DNA of 64,000 bases from Yarrowia lipolytica (Eukaryota > Ascomycota > Dipodascomycetes > Dipodascales), in the NCBI RefSeq assembly GCF_001761485.1, contig NC_090775.1, positions 2,735,001 through 2,799,000 on the forward strand, given 5' to 3'. Made by a program: the position numbers and the translations under genes. This document shows, one piece after another, positions 49,833 through 61,598 of this stretch; position 1 is the stretch's first letter, and every line of letters starts with the position of its first letter. The notes beneath the pieces are model-generated. The model saw only the letters and a program-made list of their open reading frames with translations. It did no database searches and had not been told where the DNA came from.

Positions 49833-52106
49833 TTAGGCGGCAATACCGAGCTCCTTGAGGAAAGCATCATTGTTGGGCTCTCGTCCAAGAACCTCCTTGA
49901 GACCCTCAATCTCGTCCCGAGATCCACCTCGGTCAAGAATAGCCTTTCTGTAGTCAAGACCACTCTTGGTGCTCATGGGGTCGTCCTTGAACCGAGTGTA
50001 GTAGATGTCGGCAGCAAAGACTTCAGACCACAGGTAACCGTAGTAACCAGAGTCATAACCGCCCATAATATGGCCGAAAGTAGAGTAGCCTGCCATGGAC
50101 TCACCATCGTTCTTGACCAGAGCAATTTCCTCTCGCATGTCGTTCCAGGTCTTGTCCAGATCGGCAGGAGTATCCTTGATACCCTTGTTGTGAAGACCAA
50201 AGTCGAACATGGCAAAATGGACCTGTCGCAGGTAGTGCAGGCCGTCACAGACGTGCTTGGTGGCAACCAGAGATTTGATTGTCTCGTCAGACATCTTGGA
50301 GCCGTCCTTGTAGTGAGCGGAAAAGTGCTTGATCTGCTCAGGCTCCCAGGTCCAGAACTCGAGCATCTGAGAAGGACACTCGACAAAGTCCCATGAGACT
50401 GAGGTACCGTGGAATCGAGACAGTTTGGTGGTGCCCATGAGATCGTGGATACCGTGGCCAAGCTCGTGGAAGAAGGTAGTCACCTCGGAGTGCTTGAGAA
50501 GAGAGGGCTTCTCAGCGGTGGGTTTGGTGAAGTTGCAGACCAGAGAGGTGGCGGGATAGGTTCGAGAACCATCCTTCAGGTCGGTGAAACCGGGACCAAT
50601 GCCAAAATTGGCAGCATGGCCGTACTTGTTGGGTCGAGGGTGCAGATCAAGATAGAACCATCCGACGAAGACAGGCTCAGCAGTGTCGTACTTCCACACA
50701 GCGTACTGCTTGACATCCTCATGCCAGGTGGAGGCCTGGTCCTTGGGTGTCTCGACGAACTTGAGAGAGAATAGGTTCTCAAAGAAGGCCAGAGATTTGT
50801 CGAGAACATTCTGCAGAGGGAAGTATTCGGCAATCTTCTCCTGGTCGATCTTGAATTGGTCCTCCAGAAGCTTGTTGAGGTAGTATCGGGTCTCCCACAC
50901 ATAAAGGACGTCCTTGTAGTCGGCAGACTTGCCCTGGGCTTCGTAGTCAGCCTTCTTGATAGGCAGCAGCTCAGCAATGTCCTTCTCTCCCTGGGGCTTG
51001 ATTCGCTCCTTGAGGTCCTCCAGGAAAGGCATGACGTTCTCGTACTTCTTGGCCATTCGGTCCTCAAGCACATAGTCACAGTGGTGTCGGTACCCGAGCA
51101 GGTTTGCTAGTTTGGTTCGGATTTCGACGGTCTCCTTGAGAAGAGGAGTGTTGAGGTCCTTGACTCGGTTCTGGTCGCCAAGGAAGGCTTTCTTTCGGAC
51201 TTCAGGGTTCTTAGCGGATCGCAGCACGGGAAACAAATCGGGGTACTGGAAAGTCATCTTCAGCTTGCCGTCCTCGGTCTTCTCAAAGCCGTCGGTAACG
51301 TCCTTGGGGACTCCCTCAAGCTCCTCAGCAGTGAATGCTAGGAAGGACGTGTCGTTAGACAGGTTGTTGGAGAACTTGATGGCAAGCTCTCCCTTTCGCT
51401 TGTTGAGAGCCTCGACCTCCTTTCGGGTCTCTTCGGGCAGACCCAGACCGGATCGCACATAGCCCTTGTACATCTTCTCAATAGCTCGGATGTACTCGGG
51501 GTCGAGGGTCTTCTTGAGCTCTTCAAGCTGCTTGTGGACAGCCTCAACTCGCTGGAAGACGTCGTGTCGCATAGTGGACTCGACAGAGGCGTCCATGAGA
51601 ATCTTCTCAGCCTCGGCAGAGGCCTCTCGGAGTTCCTTGTCGGCAGAAACATGCTGGAAGAAGGTCAGCTGGTTTCGGGGCAGAGCTGTGGTGTTTTCGA
51701 GCTCCAGCTGGGGCACAATTGTGTTCTCATAGGTGGCCTCCTCGATGGGGATGGCTCCAATCTGGTCATCCAGCTTCTTGAAAGAAGCAGCCATGTCATT
51801 GGCGGATTTCTTAACCTCCTCGGGAGTGTACTTCCAGTTGGGGGGCTGCTGGGGAGGTGTGGACATTTTCACGGCGGCGATGACAGAGGCGAGGTCAGGA
51901 GGAGTGCTGGTAGTTGCAAGAGTTCGGGAAGCAAACTTGGGGACTCGCGACGTGGTGGTAGTGGTGGGACGAGTACAATTGACCTTTGCGGGGGCTTGAA
52001 CGGACACTCTAGTGGTTATATACCTGTGTAGAGTTGGTGCGGTTCGAGGTGGCAAATGCGGGGAGTGTCGCAAGATAAGATTCACGCGAGTGCCGTGTCT
52101 TAGCAT
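49833..52106 (-). CDS. PRD1: Saccharolysin/thimet-type oligopeptidase (M3), with an N-terminal extension
   Basis: Zinc metallopeptidase that cleaves short peptides, including leftovers of presequences. The 757-residue product has the zinc motif HELGH at 547-551 and third ligand E576 in FVECPSQ, the M3 family hallmark. The catalytic body starts at about residue 85 (QQPPNWKYTPEEV). Before it is a segment of some 80 residues rich in Arg, Thr, Pro and His with very few acids (MLRHGTRVNLILRHSPHLPP), which looks like a mitochondrial presequence. Met81 (KMSTPPQQPPNW) lies just where a cytosolic form would start. Yeast Prd1 is also found in both compartments. A TATATA at 52209-52204 lies about 98 bp before the upstream ATG. 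Alternative identity (mitochondrial intermediate peptidase) is less likely on sequence. Confidence 0.9.
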   Translation of the reverse strand: MLRHGTRVNLILRHSPHLPPRTAPTLHRYITTRVSVQAPAKVNCTRPTTTTTSRVPKFASRTLATTSTPPDLASVIAAVKMSTPPQQPPNWKYTPEEVKKSANDMAASFKKLDDQIGAIPIEEATYENTIVPQLELENTTALPRNQLTFFQHVSADKELREASAEAEKILMDASVESTMRHDVFQRVEAVHKQLEELKKTLDPEYIRAIEKMYKGYVRSGLGLPEETRKEVEALNKRKGELAIKFSNNLSNDTSFLAFTAEELEGVPKDVTDGFEKTEDGKLKMTFQYPDLFPVLRSAKNPEVRKKAFLGDQNRVKDLNTPLLKETVEIRTKLANLLGYRHHCDYVLEDRMAKKYENVMPFLEDLKERIKPQGEKDIAELLPIKKADYEAQGKSADYKDVLYVWETRYYLNKLLEDQFKIDQEKIAEYFPLQNVLDKSLAFFENLFSLKFVETPKDQASTWHEDVKQYAVWKYDTAEPVFVGWFYLDLHPRPNKYGHAANFGIGPGFTDLKDGSRTYPATSLVCNFTKPTAEKPSLLKHSEVTTFFHELGHGIHDLMGTTKLSRFHGTSVSWDFVECPSQMLEFWTWEPEQIKHFSAHYKDGSKMSDETIKSLVATKHVCDGLHYLRQVHFAMFDFGLHNKGIKDTPADLDKTWNDMREEIALVKNDGESMAGYSTFGHIMGGYDSGYYGYLWSEVFAADIYYTRFKDDPMSTKSGLDYRKAILDRGGSRDEIEGLKEVLGREPNNDAFLKELGIAA

Positions 52107-53069
52107 GGTGTGTAAATTTGGGAGGACGGGTCAAGTGTGTTTGGCAGAAGGTCTGTGGCGTGTGGCTTGTGGGCGGCGTTTGAGAGCAAGCCGGCGTAGT
52201 GTGTATATACAAGAGGGAGGCTCGGTGTCGGTGGGAATGGACTTTTAGTTGCTCTGAAAGTCGCTGAGACTGGAAAAGATCAAGACTGCGACAACGAACT
52301 GTCCACAGTTGGGAGCTGGGATTTGTCGTTGCAATTTTTGAGTCTGATTTGGTTAGGCTTTGTCCACCACAGCATTAATCACCAGCGCCGTGGATAAACA
52401 GAGAGCCGTGCATGACTGGAGACATCGATAGGCAGTGTTTGGAAGCCTCGGGATGAGTGAGGTGCTCGGGTTAGTTTGGGTCGTAGGTGGCGTCGGACTC
52501 CGGTTTTGATGCTGATTTGAAAGATTATGTTAGTGTTTCTAACGGGTAAGGGTTATGGACGTGGTCAAAAGTGTGAAAATGTGTCTGAGTCATCAGAGAC
52601 CCTGTTCGTGACGGTACAGTATGTACTGTAGTAGGGACTATCTCAGCAGTCTATAGCCACTTATCGACAGATATATAACTGTAACTACAGTAGAGAACCA
52701 CCCGCACATTAAGGAAGACAATCGGCCCATCTCATCTGGCACGGCACTCGCTATATGTTCACATGTACTTCATTCATGTGGATACATGGCACCTGCATTA
52801 CCACTGATAATAATCAATGACCAGATATACCAGACATTCATGATCCAGTGATATCACTTGCTGAACGACACCCTCGTCGTCTGGTTATTGCTCGTTCCTA
52901 CCACATGTGTCTCAATGATTTACTGCATCGTTCAGGGCGTTCTGTTCGAATGATCCAGTCCATCAACTCAGTCTCATCAAATACACAATATATTAAAAAA
53001 CGTCATGGCAGAGCTCTGCACTTACAAACACGGTTCTGCACCTCTTTTAGCTCGTCGAACTGGTAGAGC
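52107..53069. other. PRD1 promoter and ADE5,7 3' end
   Basis: 963 bp with no coding region. TATATA at 52204-52209 serves PRD1 on the minus strand. CTAAC-like motifs on the minus strand near 52352 and 52471 lack donors. Confidence 0.5.
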
Positions 53070-55436
53070 TTAGTACCAGTTCTCGGTGTTGATAAGAACA
53101 GTCTTCTCGTCAACATCGTTGTCAGGAACAATCTCTCCAATCTGGTACACCTTCTCGCCAACCTTCTCGAGCAGCTGGGTCACCTCAGCAACCTTCTCCT
53201 GCTTGACAACCAGAATCATGCCGATACCCATGTTGAGGGTCTTGGAGATGTCCTCCTTGGGCACATTACCAGCCTTTCCGAGCCACTGGAACACGGGAGG
53301 AAGAGGCCAGGTGGAAACGTCAATCTTGGCGGAATAGTTTTCAGGCAGGATTCGAGGAATGTTCTCGACCAGACCTCCACCGGTAATATGGGCCAAAGCA
53401 GAAGTCAGCTTGGCGTTAATGACGGGCAGAAGCTGCTTGACGTAGATTCGAGTGGGGGTCAGAAGAGCCTCGCCGAGCGACTTGGACTGGTCCCAAGGGC
53501 AGGCGTCAGTGTATGTGAGACCGGCATGCTCAATGATCTTTCGAACCAGAGAGAAACCGTTGGAGTGGACACCGGAGGAGGCGAGACCGAGAATGGCGTC
53601 TCCCTTGGCAATCTCGTCCATTCGAGGGAGAACGGCGTCTCGCTCAACAGCACCGATGGAGGTTCCGTTAGCGTCGTAGTCGTTGCCGTAGTAGATGCCA
53701 GGCATCTCGGCTGTCTCTCCACCAATGAGAGCACAGCCAGCCTGGATACAGCCGTCAGCAACACCACCAACAAAGGCAGCAGCGGCGTTGACATCGAGCT
53801 TTCCGGTAGCGTAGTAGTCGAGGAAGACCAGAGGCTCGGCTCCCTGGACAACCAGATCGTTGACGTTCATGGCAACAAGATCGATACCAACAGTGTCATG
53901 CTTGTCGATGGACTGGGCAATCTTGAGCTTGGTTCCAACACCGTCGGTGGCTCCAACCAGTAGAGGGTCTCGGAATCCAGCAGCCTTGAGATCAAAGAGA
54001 CCTCCGAAGCCGCCAATGACGGAATCGGTTCCGGGTCGAGCGGTGGACTTGACCTTCTCCTTAATTTGCTGAACGAGCTTGTTACCGTTGTCGATGGAGA
54101 CGCCCGCCTGAGCATAGGTGATTCCTCCAGAGGTCTTCTCAGCGTCTCGGAAGGCCTTGTAAGCAATGTCCTTTCGGTTGTACTTGCCGTTAAACTCAAC
54201 AGCGTCGGCTCCCTTGTAGGCCTGGGCAACAGCGTCCTTCAGAGTGGGAGCAACAGCGGTAGATGCAATGACTCGACCGCCGGCAGTGATGACCTGGCCA
54301 TTCTCGGAGGCGGTTCCAGCGTGGAAAATGTAAGTCTGCTCGGGGAGACCACCGACAGTGATAGCGTCGCCCTTCTTGTAGCTCTCGGGGTATCCGCCGG
54401 CAGACATGACGACGGTGACGGCGTGCGCATCAGGCTTGACTCGCAGAGTGACGGCATCAAGTCGTCGCTCAACACAGGCAAGCATGACTTCGGCCAGATC
54501 GGTATCGTCCGAAAGCAGAGGCAGAATGGTCTGGGTCTCAGGGTCACCGAACCGGACATTGTATTCGAGCACCTTAGGCTTTCCGTCGGGAGTCAGCATG
54601 ATTCCAGTGAAGAGCATACCGACAAAGGGGATACCGTCTCGTCGCATACCGTCAATGGTGGGCTGGAGAATGGACTCCTTGATCTCCTGGAGAAGAGCAG
54701 GGGTACCGATGGGAGCAGGGCAGTAAGCACCCATTCCGCCGGTGTTAAGTCCCTGGTCGCCATCGCCAATTCGCTTGTGGTCCTGGGCGGGGGGCATGTC
54801 AACGACAGTGTAACCGTCGGAGAAAGCCAGAATGGAGAGCTCGTCTCCCTCGAGGAACTCCTCGATGACAACCTCGTCACCAGCCTCGCCAAAGGCCTTG
54901 TCCTGCATAACCTCCTTGACGGCGGCAATGGCCTCCTCGGTGGAGGTGGGAATGAGCACGCCCTTGCCTGCAGCCAGACCAGAAGCCTTGATTACGACTC
55001 GGTGGCCCACCTTCTTGACGTAGTCCACGGCCTTGTTGTAGTCAGTGAAGTTCTCAAACGCGGCGGTGGGGATGTTGTGCTTCTTCATGAAGTCCTTGGA
55101 GAAAGTCTTGGAGCCCTCCATGACGGCAGCCTTCTCAGAAGGGCCAAAGACGGGGATACCAACCTTTCGGAAGTGGGTCTCAATTCCCTCGACCAGAGGC
55201 TGTTCGGGACCGGGAATGACGAGACCAACATCCTTGGACTGGGCAAACTCGACGAGCTTGGCGAAGTCCTTCTGGGAAGAGCCAATCGCAATGTTCTCGA
55301 TCTTTCCCTGGGGGTTGTCGGTTCCTCCGTTTCCGGGGGCAACAAAGATTCGCTCCACCAGAGGAGACTGAGCCAGCTTCCATGCAAGGGCGTGCTCTCG
55401 GCCACCGTTGCCAACCAGCAGAATTCGAAGGCTCAT
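53070..55436 (-). CDS. ADE5,7: Bifunctional purine enzyme: GAR synthetase and AIR synthetase
   Basis: Catalyses two steps of de novo purine synthesis in the cytosol: phosphoribosylamine plus glycine to GAR (PurD-like) and FGAM to AIR (PurM-like). The 788-residue product matches the yeast fusion. GAR synthetase, about 1-430: [17 protein letters not shown] (10-26), [11 protein letters not shown] (74-84) and the ATP-grasp region with [10 protein letters not shown] and [13 protein letters not shown] synthetase, about 438-788: [17 protein letters not shown] (471-487), [34 protein letters not shown], and the GGETAEMPG loop. Codon bias is strong. A perfect TACTAAC-AG acceptor motif on this strand at 55498-55486 hints at a 5' UTR intron. 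Confidence 0.96.
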   Translation of the reverse strand: MSLRILLVGNGGREHALAWKLAQSPLVERIFVAPGNGGTDNPQGKIENIAIGSSQKDFAKLVEFAQSKDVGLVIPGPEQPLVEGIETHFRKVGIPVFGPSEKAAVMEGSKTFSKDFMKKHNIPTAAFENFTDYNKAVDYVKKVGHRVVIKASGLAAGKGVLIPTSTEEAIAAVKEVMQDKAFGEAGDEVVIEEFLEGDELSILAFSDGYTVVDMPPAQDHKRIGDGDQGLNTGGMGAYCPAPIGTPALLQEIKESILQPTIDGMRRDGIPFVGMLFTGIMLTPDGKPKVLEYNVRFGDPETQTILPLLSDDTDLAEVMLACVERRLDAVTLRVKPDAHAVTVVMSAGGYPESYKKGDAITVGGLPEQTYIFHAGTASENGQVITAGGRVIASTAVAPTLKDAVAQAYKGADAVEFNGKYNRKDIAYKAFRDAEKTSGGITYAQAGVSIDNGNKLVQQIKEKVKSTARPGTDSVIGGFGGLFDLKAAGFRDPLLVGATDGVGTKLKIAQSIDKHDTVGIDLVAMNVNDLVVQGAEPLVFLDYYATGKLDVNAAAAFVGGVADGCIQAGCALIGGETAEMPGIYYGNDYDANGTSIGAVERDAVLPRMDEIAKGDAILGLASSGVHSNGFSLVRKIIEHAGLTYTDACPWDQSKSLGEALLTPTRIYVKQLLPVINAKLTSALAHITGGGLVENIPRILPENYSAKIDVSTWPLPPVFQWLGKAGNVPKEDISKTLNMGIGMILVVKQEKVAEVTQLLEKVGEKVYQIGEIVPDNDVDEKTVLINTENWY

Positions 55437-56361
55437 GATTGTGTGTGGGTGATGTGGGGGGGTGTTGTGGGTGGGGTGGTGAACACTGGACGTTAGTAGA
55501 AAGAGCTTTTAGCACGTCGATACCATTTTCGAATTAAAAATATTTTTTAAGCTTCACACTTTGCAACAGACACCCGTTGTCAGTAACTCGGGTCCATAGG
55601 CACCAATGGCCATGGGCATGTACGTACACATACTCGGTGTGTTTTTACCCAGATTCGACGCCCTACATTGTAGACCAATTAATGCAAGTCCCTGCCCGGA
55701 CCTATCCCTACATCGTACCTCATCCCCCCTAATGCCCGCAACAGCACCAGTAGGCATTCTCCACTACTAATTCTGCATAGCTCTGCAGTGTCCCCAGACA
55801 GTAAAAATGCTTCACTCACGAATGATGGCCAATAAGTCATACCCAATCCCAAAAGCTTAGTAGTCAAATTTTTGGCACAGAGCAGCCACACATTTTGATC
55901 TGACACAAGACTACCCTACTTGTAGCATCCTGGTAAGCGGCTTACACCAAAGATACAAAACCAATCTACACTCTACAGAGCGACCGTGACTCACGTATTG
56001 GCTGCACCTGCAATAGATCTCGCGCACACGGTCTACTCGGGTCCCATGCTTCTCGCAGTGGCCCAGGATACATTTCATGCATTTCTGGAGATAGACTTTT
56101 ACAGTAGCCGTACCAGAGCCATGATCTTACTTATACATGTTCGGGTACCCACGGCATTCGACTGAACCACACTTGTAGCTACAGTACAACGTTTCATCAG
56201 TCACCAACTAGAATATCATATTGCTATATACCCCAGAGACGAAAAAAAGGTCAAAAAAAAAGGGTTGGAAAAATATGGCGGAAAGTGGGAAAGATAACCC
56301 ACAAAAACCGTACACAAAAAACCAAAGGAAGATTGTAATCGCTTTTTTCAGGCTCGCGTTC
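55437..56361. other. ADE5,7 leader and promoter, DHH1 3' end
   Basis: 925 bp without a coding region. On the minus strand, TACTAACGTCCAG (55498-55486) has two candidate GTGAGT donors, at 55819 and 55994. One TACTTGTA lies at 55917. Confidence 0.5.
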
Positions 56362-57930
56362 TTACTGCGACGGCTGCTGGGGCTGGCCATTGTTGAAGCC
56401 CTGTGGCGGCTGAGGAGGGAAGCCCTGCTGCTGGTAACCATAGGGAGTAGGGGGCATGTAGCCGCCGGCTCCCTGAGGAGGCATTCCCTGAGGAGGCATT
56501 CCCTGAGGGAAGCCCTGAGGAGGAGGGTAGCCGTATCCGGGGCCGGGAATGCCCTGAGGAGGACCCTGGGGAGGTACGGGACCCAGAGAGTGCTGGTTTT
56601 GACCGTCCTGTTGCTGCTGCTGGTTCTGGTTCTGCTGGGGCTGGAATTGCTCGTTTCGCTTACTCTCCTTGCCTCGAGGCATATCAGCAATGGGGAAGGG
56701 TCGGGGGATGTTCTCGCTGGACTCGGCAACGTAGAGGTTCTTGTCGATCTGGGCAGGGATGGGCTTGATCTCAGTTCCAAGTTCCTGCTCAATCTTGTAC
56801 AGGTTGTATCGGTCGTTCCAGTTAATGAGGTTGATGGCAATACCGAGATGGCCAAATCGTCCAGATCGACCAATTCGATGGAGATAGGTCTCGGCGTTCT
56901 TAGGGAAGTCAAAGTTGATGACCACGTTGACGGCCTGGATATCGATACCTCGGGTAAGCAAATCGGAACAGACGAGGTTTCGGCACGTGCCGTTTCGGAA
57001 CTCATGGAAGACTCGGTTTCGATGGCTCTGGATCATCTTGGCGTGGGAGTAGTAACATGAGTATCCCAGCTCAGTGATCTTTCGGGCAAGTAGCTCAACT
57101 CGCACAGTGGAGTTGCAGAAAATGATGGACTGGTTGATGTCGAGCTTAGAAAAGAGCGTGTTGAGACAATGCAGCTTCTGTTTCTCGTCGACAAAGGCGT
57201 AGTACTGCGTGATACCTCTTAGGGTCAGCTCGTCCATCAGGTTGATTTCGTAAGGCTTGTGCAGGTTTCGGTCCATAAAGGCCTTGACAGTCAGAGGGAA
57301 GGTGGCGGAGAAGAGCAGGATCTGACGGTCCTCAGGGAAGAAATGGAGCACCTGCTCGATGATGGGTGTGAAGTCCGGCGACAGCAACTTGTCGGCCTCG
57401 TCCATAATAAACATGGGCGACTCGCTGAGATCAGCGACGCCCTTTCCTGCTAGATCCAGCACTCGGCCGGGAGTGCCGACCAACACGTGTACCGTGTCTT
57501 CCAGACGCATAATGTCGTCTCTGAGGTTGGTGCCACCGGTGGTGACCATGACCTTGATGCCAAGATGCTTGCCTAGGGTCTTGCAAACCTGTGAGGTCTG
57601 GAGTGCCAGCTCTCGGGTGGGCACCATGATAAGCGCCTGGATCTTGTTAACTTTGGGGTTGACCTGCTGGAGGGCTGGGATCACAAACGCGGCGGTCTTG
57701 CCGGTTCCGTTCTTGGCTCGGGCCAGAATATCTCGGCCTGCGAGGGCAATGGGGATCGCCTCTTCCTGAATGGGCGAGGGGTTTTCGAATCCTGCTTCAA
57801 AGATGCCCATGAGCAGCTCTCGTTTGAGGAAAAAGTCCTCGAACCCTGTACCCTTTGTGGCGGTCACATCTTCGGTTTTGTGACGCGTGTCCTTTTTGGG
57901 CACGTTTAACGACTCTTTCCACTCAGACAT
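56362..57930 (-). CDS. DHH1: DEAD-box RNA helicase Dhh1 (DDX6/Me31B family)
   Basis: P-body helicase that promotes decapping and represses translation, working with Pat1, Dcp1/2 and Ccr4-Not. In the 522-residue product: Q motif around 29-62 ([12 protein letters not shown]...[10 protein letters not shown]), Walker A AKNGTGKT at 72-79, [12 protein letters not shown] at 177-180, SAT at 208-210, SDLLTRGID, and [11 protein letters not shown]. The conserved core begins near residue 25 and matches Dhh1 closely. The tail from about residue 425 is Gln/Pro/Gly/Met-rich with repeated GMPPQ units; similar low-complexity tails in fungal Dhh1 help phase separation. Length is close to the yeast protein (506). 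Confidence 0.95.
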   Translation of the reverse strand: MSEWKESLNVPKKDTRHKTEDVTATKGTGFEDFFLKRELLMGIFEAGFENPSPIQEEAIPIALAGRDILARAKNGTGKTAAFVIPALQQVNPKVNKIQALIMVPTRELALQTSQVCKTLGKHLGIKVMVTTGGTNLRDDIMRLEDTVHVLVGTPGRVLDLAGKGVADLSESPMFIMDEADKLLSPDFTPIIEQVLHFFPEDRQILLFSATFPLTVKAFMDRNLHKPYEINLMDELTLRGITQYYAFVDEKQKLHCLNTLFSKLDINQSIIFCNSTVRVELLARKITELGYSCYYSHAKMIQSHRNRVFHEFRNGTCRNLVCSDLLTRGIDIQAVNVVINFDFPKNAETYLHRIGRSGRFGHLGIAINLINWNDRYNLYKIEQELGTEIKPIPAQIDKNLYVAESSENIPRPFPIADMPRGKESKRNEQFQPQQNQNQQQQQDGQNQHSLGPVPPQGPPQGIPGPGYGYPPPQGFPQGMPPQGMPPQGAGGYMPPTPYGYQQQGFPPQPPQGFNNGQPQQPSQ

Positions 57931-59532
57931 GTTTTTGTGTAAAATGTGGGGTGGTGCGGTGTCGTGGTGCGTGTCGTGGGCAAACGGGAAGTATGGATAT
58001 CCGGAAACTCAGAAGTAGGGACCTGCGATGGAACAGTGTAGGTGTCAATTGTCGATTAGAAAACTCCAGATATGTTTGTGTTCTGGTGTTCTGTGATGGA
58101 TGGCAATAAAACAGTTGGCTGTATTGGAGGTAGGGGAGAAAGAAGAGATTGTCGGCTGGTTGTGGGTGTATTGAAAACTTTACTGGGGTGTGGATTCATT
58201 GGGAAGGGTAAGTTGGAGTGTCCGTGACCGTGGGGAGGAGGACTCCAGGCCACCTTGACATGGAGAATGTGGTGTTGGTTTGCTACGTAGTTATATAAAG
58301 AGGTCCTTTTTTTGTTATCTCTCTTTTCCACGTTTGTCATTTTGCTGGCTCCCTCTGTTTTTTTGCTGTCGTAACCCTTTTCTGTCTCTATCCTCACCTG
58401 CACACCTATTACAGCTCGCCACTTACCCGGTTGACGAACTTTGTCTGGGCACGACGGTGGCTTGGAGAGGAGCAGAGCAGAGAATGAGTGAAGATATCAC
58501 TTGTAGTGTAAACGAGTGAAATGACGAAGATGGGACGATCATCCGCTGGTTTTCCCCCATACACGCGCTTCACCTCAACCTGTAATGGGGCACATATTAT
58601 GACTGTCTCGTCCAACGTCTGAACAGTCAGATGTATGTAATATTGCTCCCACACACGCAGCCCATTTCCCCCTTCAGCAAAACAGATATACTTCCATTAA
58701 ATTATCCACGCGAACCTCATCGAAGGTATAGAAAGGTGTACTTGTACGGTACGAGCATGTGTGCTGAACAGATACTTGTAGTCGCAGATACTGTCGGTAC
58801 AGTGGTCACAGATGCTGTCTCTTCATCAGCTAGCAGAGAGAAGTACATCGCGATACTTGTACGCGCTAGAAATCACCATTTTGTCACCCATCTAAGCTAA
58901 AAGTACAAGTGTGATTACTTTAGTATCACTGATCCACATCGACAACAGAACGCTGATACCTCCCACCAAACACATCGAAACACTGCTTCCAGTGTTCCAA
59001 GTCTCATACCCAACCATAACGACGGCCCATTTGGACTCTCTCGTCCGGTTCAGGCAGTGCAGTGCAGCTCGAATGTGGGCCAAGGTCACGGCGTCAAGAG
59101 TACATACTGTACGTGGGTGGTATTACCTCGGAAATTGCCCTCCCATTTTCAATCAAGGTTAGCTCCAAGTATAAGTATCGTAGTGGCATGAGCTGAGCGA
59201 TGGCAGAGTAGCTACTGGTGCCGGAACGATACAGATGTGTGTGGACTCTTGTGTTCAGAGATCGTCGTTGCCCCATTTGTCCCGGCCACCTGGCAACTTG
59301 CACAAAATAATTAACTCCGATATATATATATCAAGCCACATGCCCCAACCCCCCTACTTGTAGCCTTTTGCACCCACACCCCATCCATCCACAACCACTT
59401 CCCCATTCGGCCAAGGTCTGCACCAAGCGCATCGCCAACGCGTAGCGTCTCTCCCAACGTACGGTAAAACCACAACCTTCAACCTGCCAGACAATAGACC
59501 GATAAAAACGGTACATTGTCCATCGTGTGAAC
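57931..59532. other. Divergent 1.6 kb spacer between DHH1 and STE7
   Basis: No gene recognised. A TATATAAAG element occurs at about 58292-58300, some 360 bp from the DHH1 start. Four TACTTGTA words at 58739, 58773, 58854 and 59355. An alternating AT run (59320-59331) lies about 200 bp before the STE7 ATG and is its best TATA candidate. Confidence 0.5.
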
Positions 59533-60606
59533 ATGTCTGTCGACCTCAAACCCAAGACGCTGAAGCGCAAAAACTTCAAGAAGCTGTCACTCAACGCCGA
59601 CGCCGGAGTGGCGCCCCAGGCAACAGCTTCCCCTCCGCCATCACAGCCCTTCACCCTCGACAAACCCACGCTCCAGAGAGCGCCCTCAGCAGGCAACCTG
59701 ATAAGCCAAATGGCATCGCTGGAGCTGGGCGTGGAGTTCAAAATCGACATCCGGGCTCAGGATCTGCGCACCATACAGGAGCTGGGCGCAGGCAACGGCG
59801 GGTCCGTCTCCCGGGTGGAACACATCCCCACTGGTGCCGTCATGGCCAAGAAGGTGATCCATATCGAGGCAAAGGAGGCCGTGCGACGCCAGATTTTGCG
59901 GGAGCTGCACATTATGCACGAGTGCGACTCGCCCTACATTGTCTCCTTCTACGGCGCCTTCATCAACGAGTCGTCCGGCGACGTGGTCATGTGCATGGAG
60001 TTTATGGACTGCGGCTCACTGGACCGCATCTACAAGAAGGCCGGCCCGCTGACCGAAGAGATTGTCGGCCATATCACCGTGGCCGTCGTCGAGGGCCTAA
60101 CGTATCTATACAACGAGCACCGCATCGTCCACAGAGACGTCAAGCCGTCCAACATTCTCGTCAACTCCCATGGCCAGATCAAGCTGTGCGACTTTGGAGT
60201 GTCTGGCGAGCTCATCAACTCCATCGCAGACACCTTTGTTGGCACCTCAACGTACATGTCACCCGAACGAATCCAGGGAGGAAACTACACTGTCAAGTCC
60301 GACGTGTGGTCGCTTGGCATCTCGCTGCTGGAGTTGCTGCTGGGAAAGTTCCCCTTTGACATGGCTAACGGAGCTGTGGGACCCATGGGTATTCTTGATC
60401 TGCTGCAGCGAATCGTCAACGAACCTCCGCCAACCCTGCCGGCAGAAGACACCAGGTTCTCGCCCGTGTGCAGACGGTTTGTCGACCGGTGTCTGTATAA
60501 GGAGGCCGAGCGTCCTTCCCCTCAGCAGCTCATCAACGATGCCTTTATCATCACGTCTCGGGCCAAGCAGGTTGACATGAAGGCCTGGGCCATGAGCGTG
60601 CAGTAG
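59533..60606 (+). CDS. STE7: MAP kinase kinase, Ste7/Fuz7 (pheromone-pathway) type
   Basis: Dual-specificity kinase that phosphorylates a MAP kinase on Thr and Tyr. From the ATG at 59533 it has 357 residues; a GTG two codons upstream is rejected. The N terminus holds a basic-then-LxL docking motif, KPKTLKRKNFKKLSLN, typical of MAPK-binding sites on MEKs. Kinase features: GAGNGGSV loop (85-92), ATP lysine K107, HRDVKPSN with HRD at 200-202, DFG at 220-222, and activation-loop sites S230 and T234 in NSIADT. The tail SPQQLINDAF fits the MEK family. Motif choice favours the Ste7/Fuz7 branch over Pbs2 or Mkk1, but proof needs a tree. It could work with the Far1/Ste5-like scaffold at 15.7-18.0 kb; the genes are not linked in an operon-like way. 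Confidence 0.85.
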   Translation: MSVDLKPKTLKRKNFKKLSLNADAGVAPQATASPPPSQPFTLDKPTLQRAPSAGNLISQMASLELGVEFKIDIRAQDLRTIQELGAGNGGSVSRVEHIPTGAVMAKKVIHIEAKEAVRRQILRELHIMHECDSPYIVSFYGAFINESSGDVVMCMEFMDCGSLDRIYKKAGPLTEEIVGHITVAVVEGLTYLYNEHRIVHRDVKPSNILVNSHGQIKLCDFGVSGELINSIADTFVGTSTYMSPERIQGGNYTVKSDVWSLGISLLELLLGKFPFDMANGAVGPMGILDLLQRIVNEPPPTLPAEDTRFSPVCRRFVDRCLYKEAERPSPQQLINDAFIITSRAKQVDMKAWAMSVQ

Positions 60607-61598
60607 AAGGGTGAAGAGAAGACTCTGAGGAGAGGAGAGAAGCATGTTGTTTGGTGCATAGAGTGGACGTTTCCAAAATAAATCATATAGTAAGCATTGT
60701 CATTGATGTTGTTTTGTAAGTGGAATGGTGAGGAGATGGTAGCTCGGGAGGTGGTGGTGGAGAGAAAGCGACTTCTTTTGGAAAGTCTACAAGTCATTAC
60801 CGAAATGTAGGTCTCCAGACTACAAGCATGTCTGATGTCCGCTGGCCGTGTCGATCAGTCTCGGCGACAGGCATATAGTGGAGGTAGATAAGAGCTTAAT
60901 GGGGTGTTTTGGTGGAGATGATGGGATTAGTGGGCAGTGGGGCCAGAACAAGAGAAGAGGTTGGTATCGTAGTGACGTAAAGCTGATCGGCGGGAAACTA
61001 CTGTGTTGTGTGTGTTATACTAATGGGAATAATCCGGCGGCGAGAATAGTGCTTTGCTGGCAGTTATCGTGAACAGGAATGTACAGTGTCTTAGCGGTGT
61101 CTCAGGCGCTTACGAAGATTGAATAATGGTCGTAACGTAGTGTCTGAGATGAAAGTGGGCGGTCTGCGTAGCTACTGTATGTTGAGATCGCTCGTGAGTT
61201 GCAGTGGGTGACAGTTAGCTTCGATAATTTCCAAGTTACTGGTGGCAACTTGTACGATACTTATATTAAATTGTACCATGTACTTGTACTGTAGCTACAA
61301 GAGCGTCAATCAGACGTCCTCAGTCGCTTGGACAGCCACAAGTCAAAGCTTTTACAGCATTATTCGAAGAGTAGATACAACACCAGATCGATATCATACA
61401 GTCACATACAATGCCAGCACCAGTATGTAGACGCATCCCCGCACTTGATTCTTTTGGTAGACCTCGGGTCGGCAGGTCTTCACAGTCATAGTCATCTTTC
61501 ATCAATAATATTAATATGTACATGGCATCAGTCTGAGGGAGGGGCCCTGGAAAGTATTTGTAAACGCACTTGTAAACGCACTTGTAGATCACAGTACC
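60607..61598. other. Convergent 3' region of STE7 and the DMAC1-like gene
   Basis: 992 bp between stops. A TACTTGTA at 61281. A 12-bp direct repeat, GTAAACGCACTT twice and then GTA, at 61560-61586. No coding region seen. Confidence 0.55.
61560..61586. repeat. Tandem 12-bp repeat, two units plus three bases
   Basis: GTAAACGCACTT occurs twice in tandem followed by GTA, immediately 3' of the DMAC1-like stop codon. Both units overlap the ACTTGTA part of the recurrent word. Confidence 0.9.

Noticed and set aside
54066-55496. 476-codon open frame antisense to ADE5,7
   Set aside because: Same effect of codon bias; the sense protein is full length and conserved.
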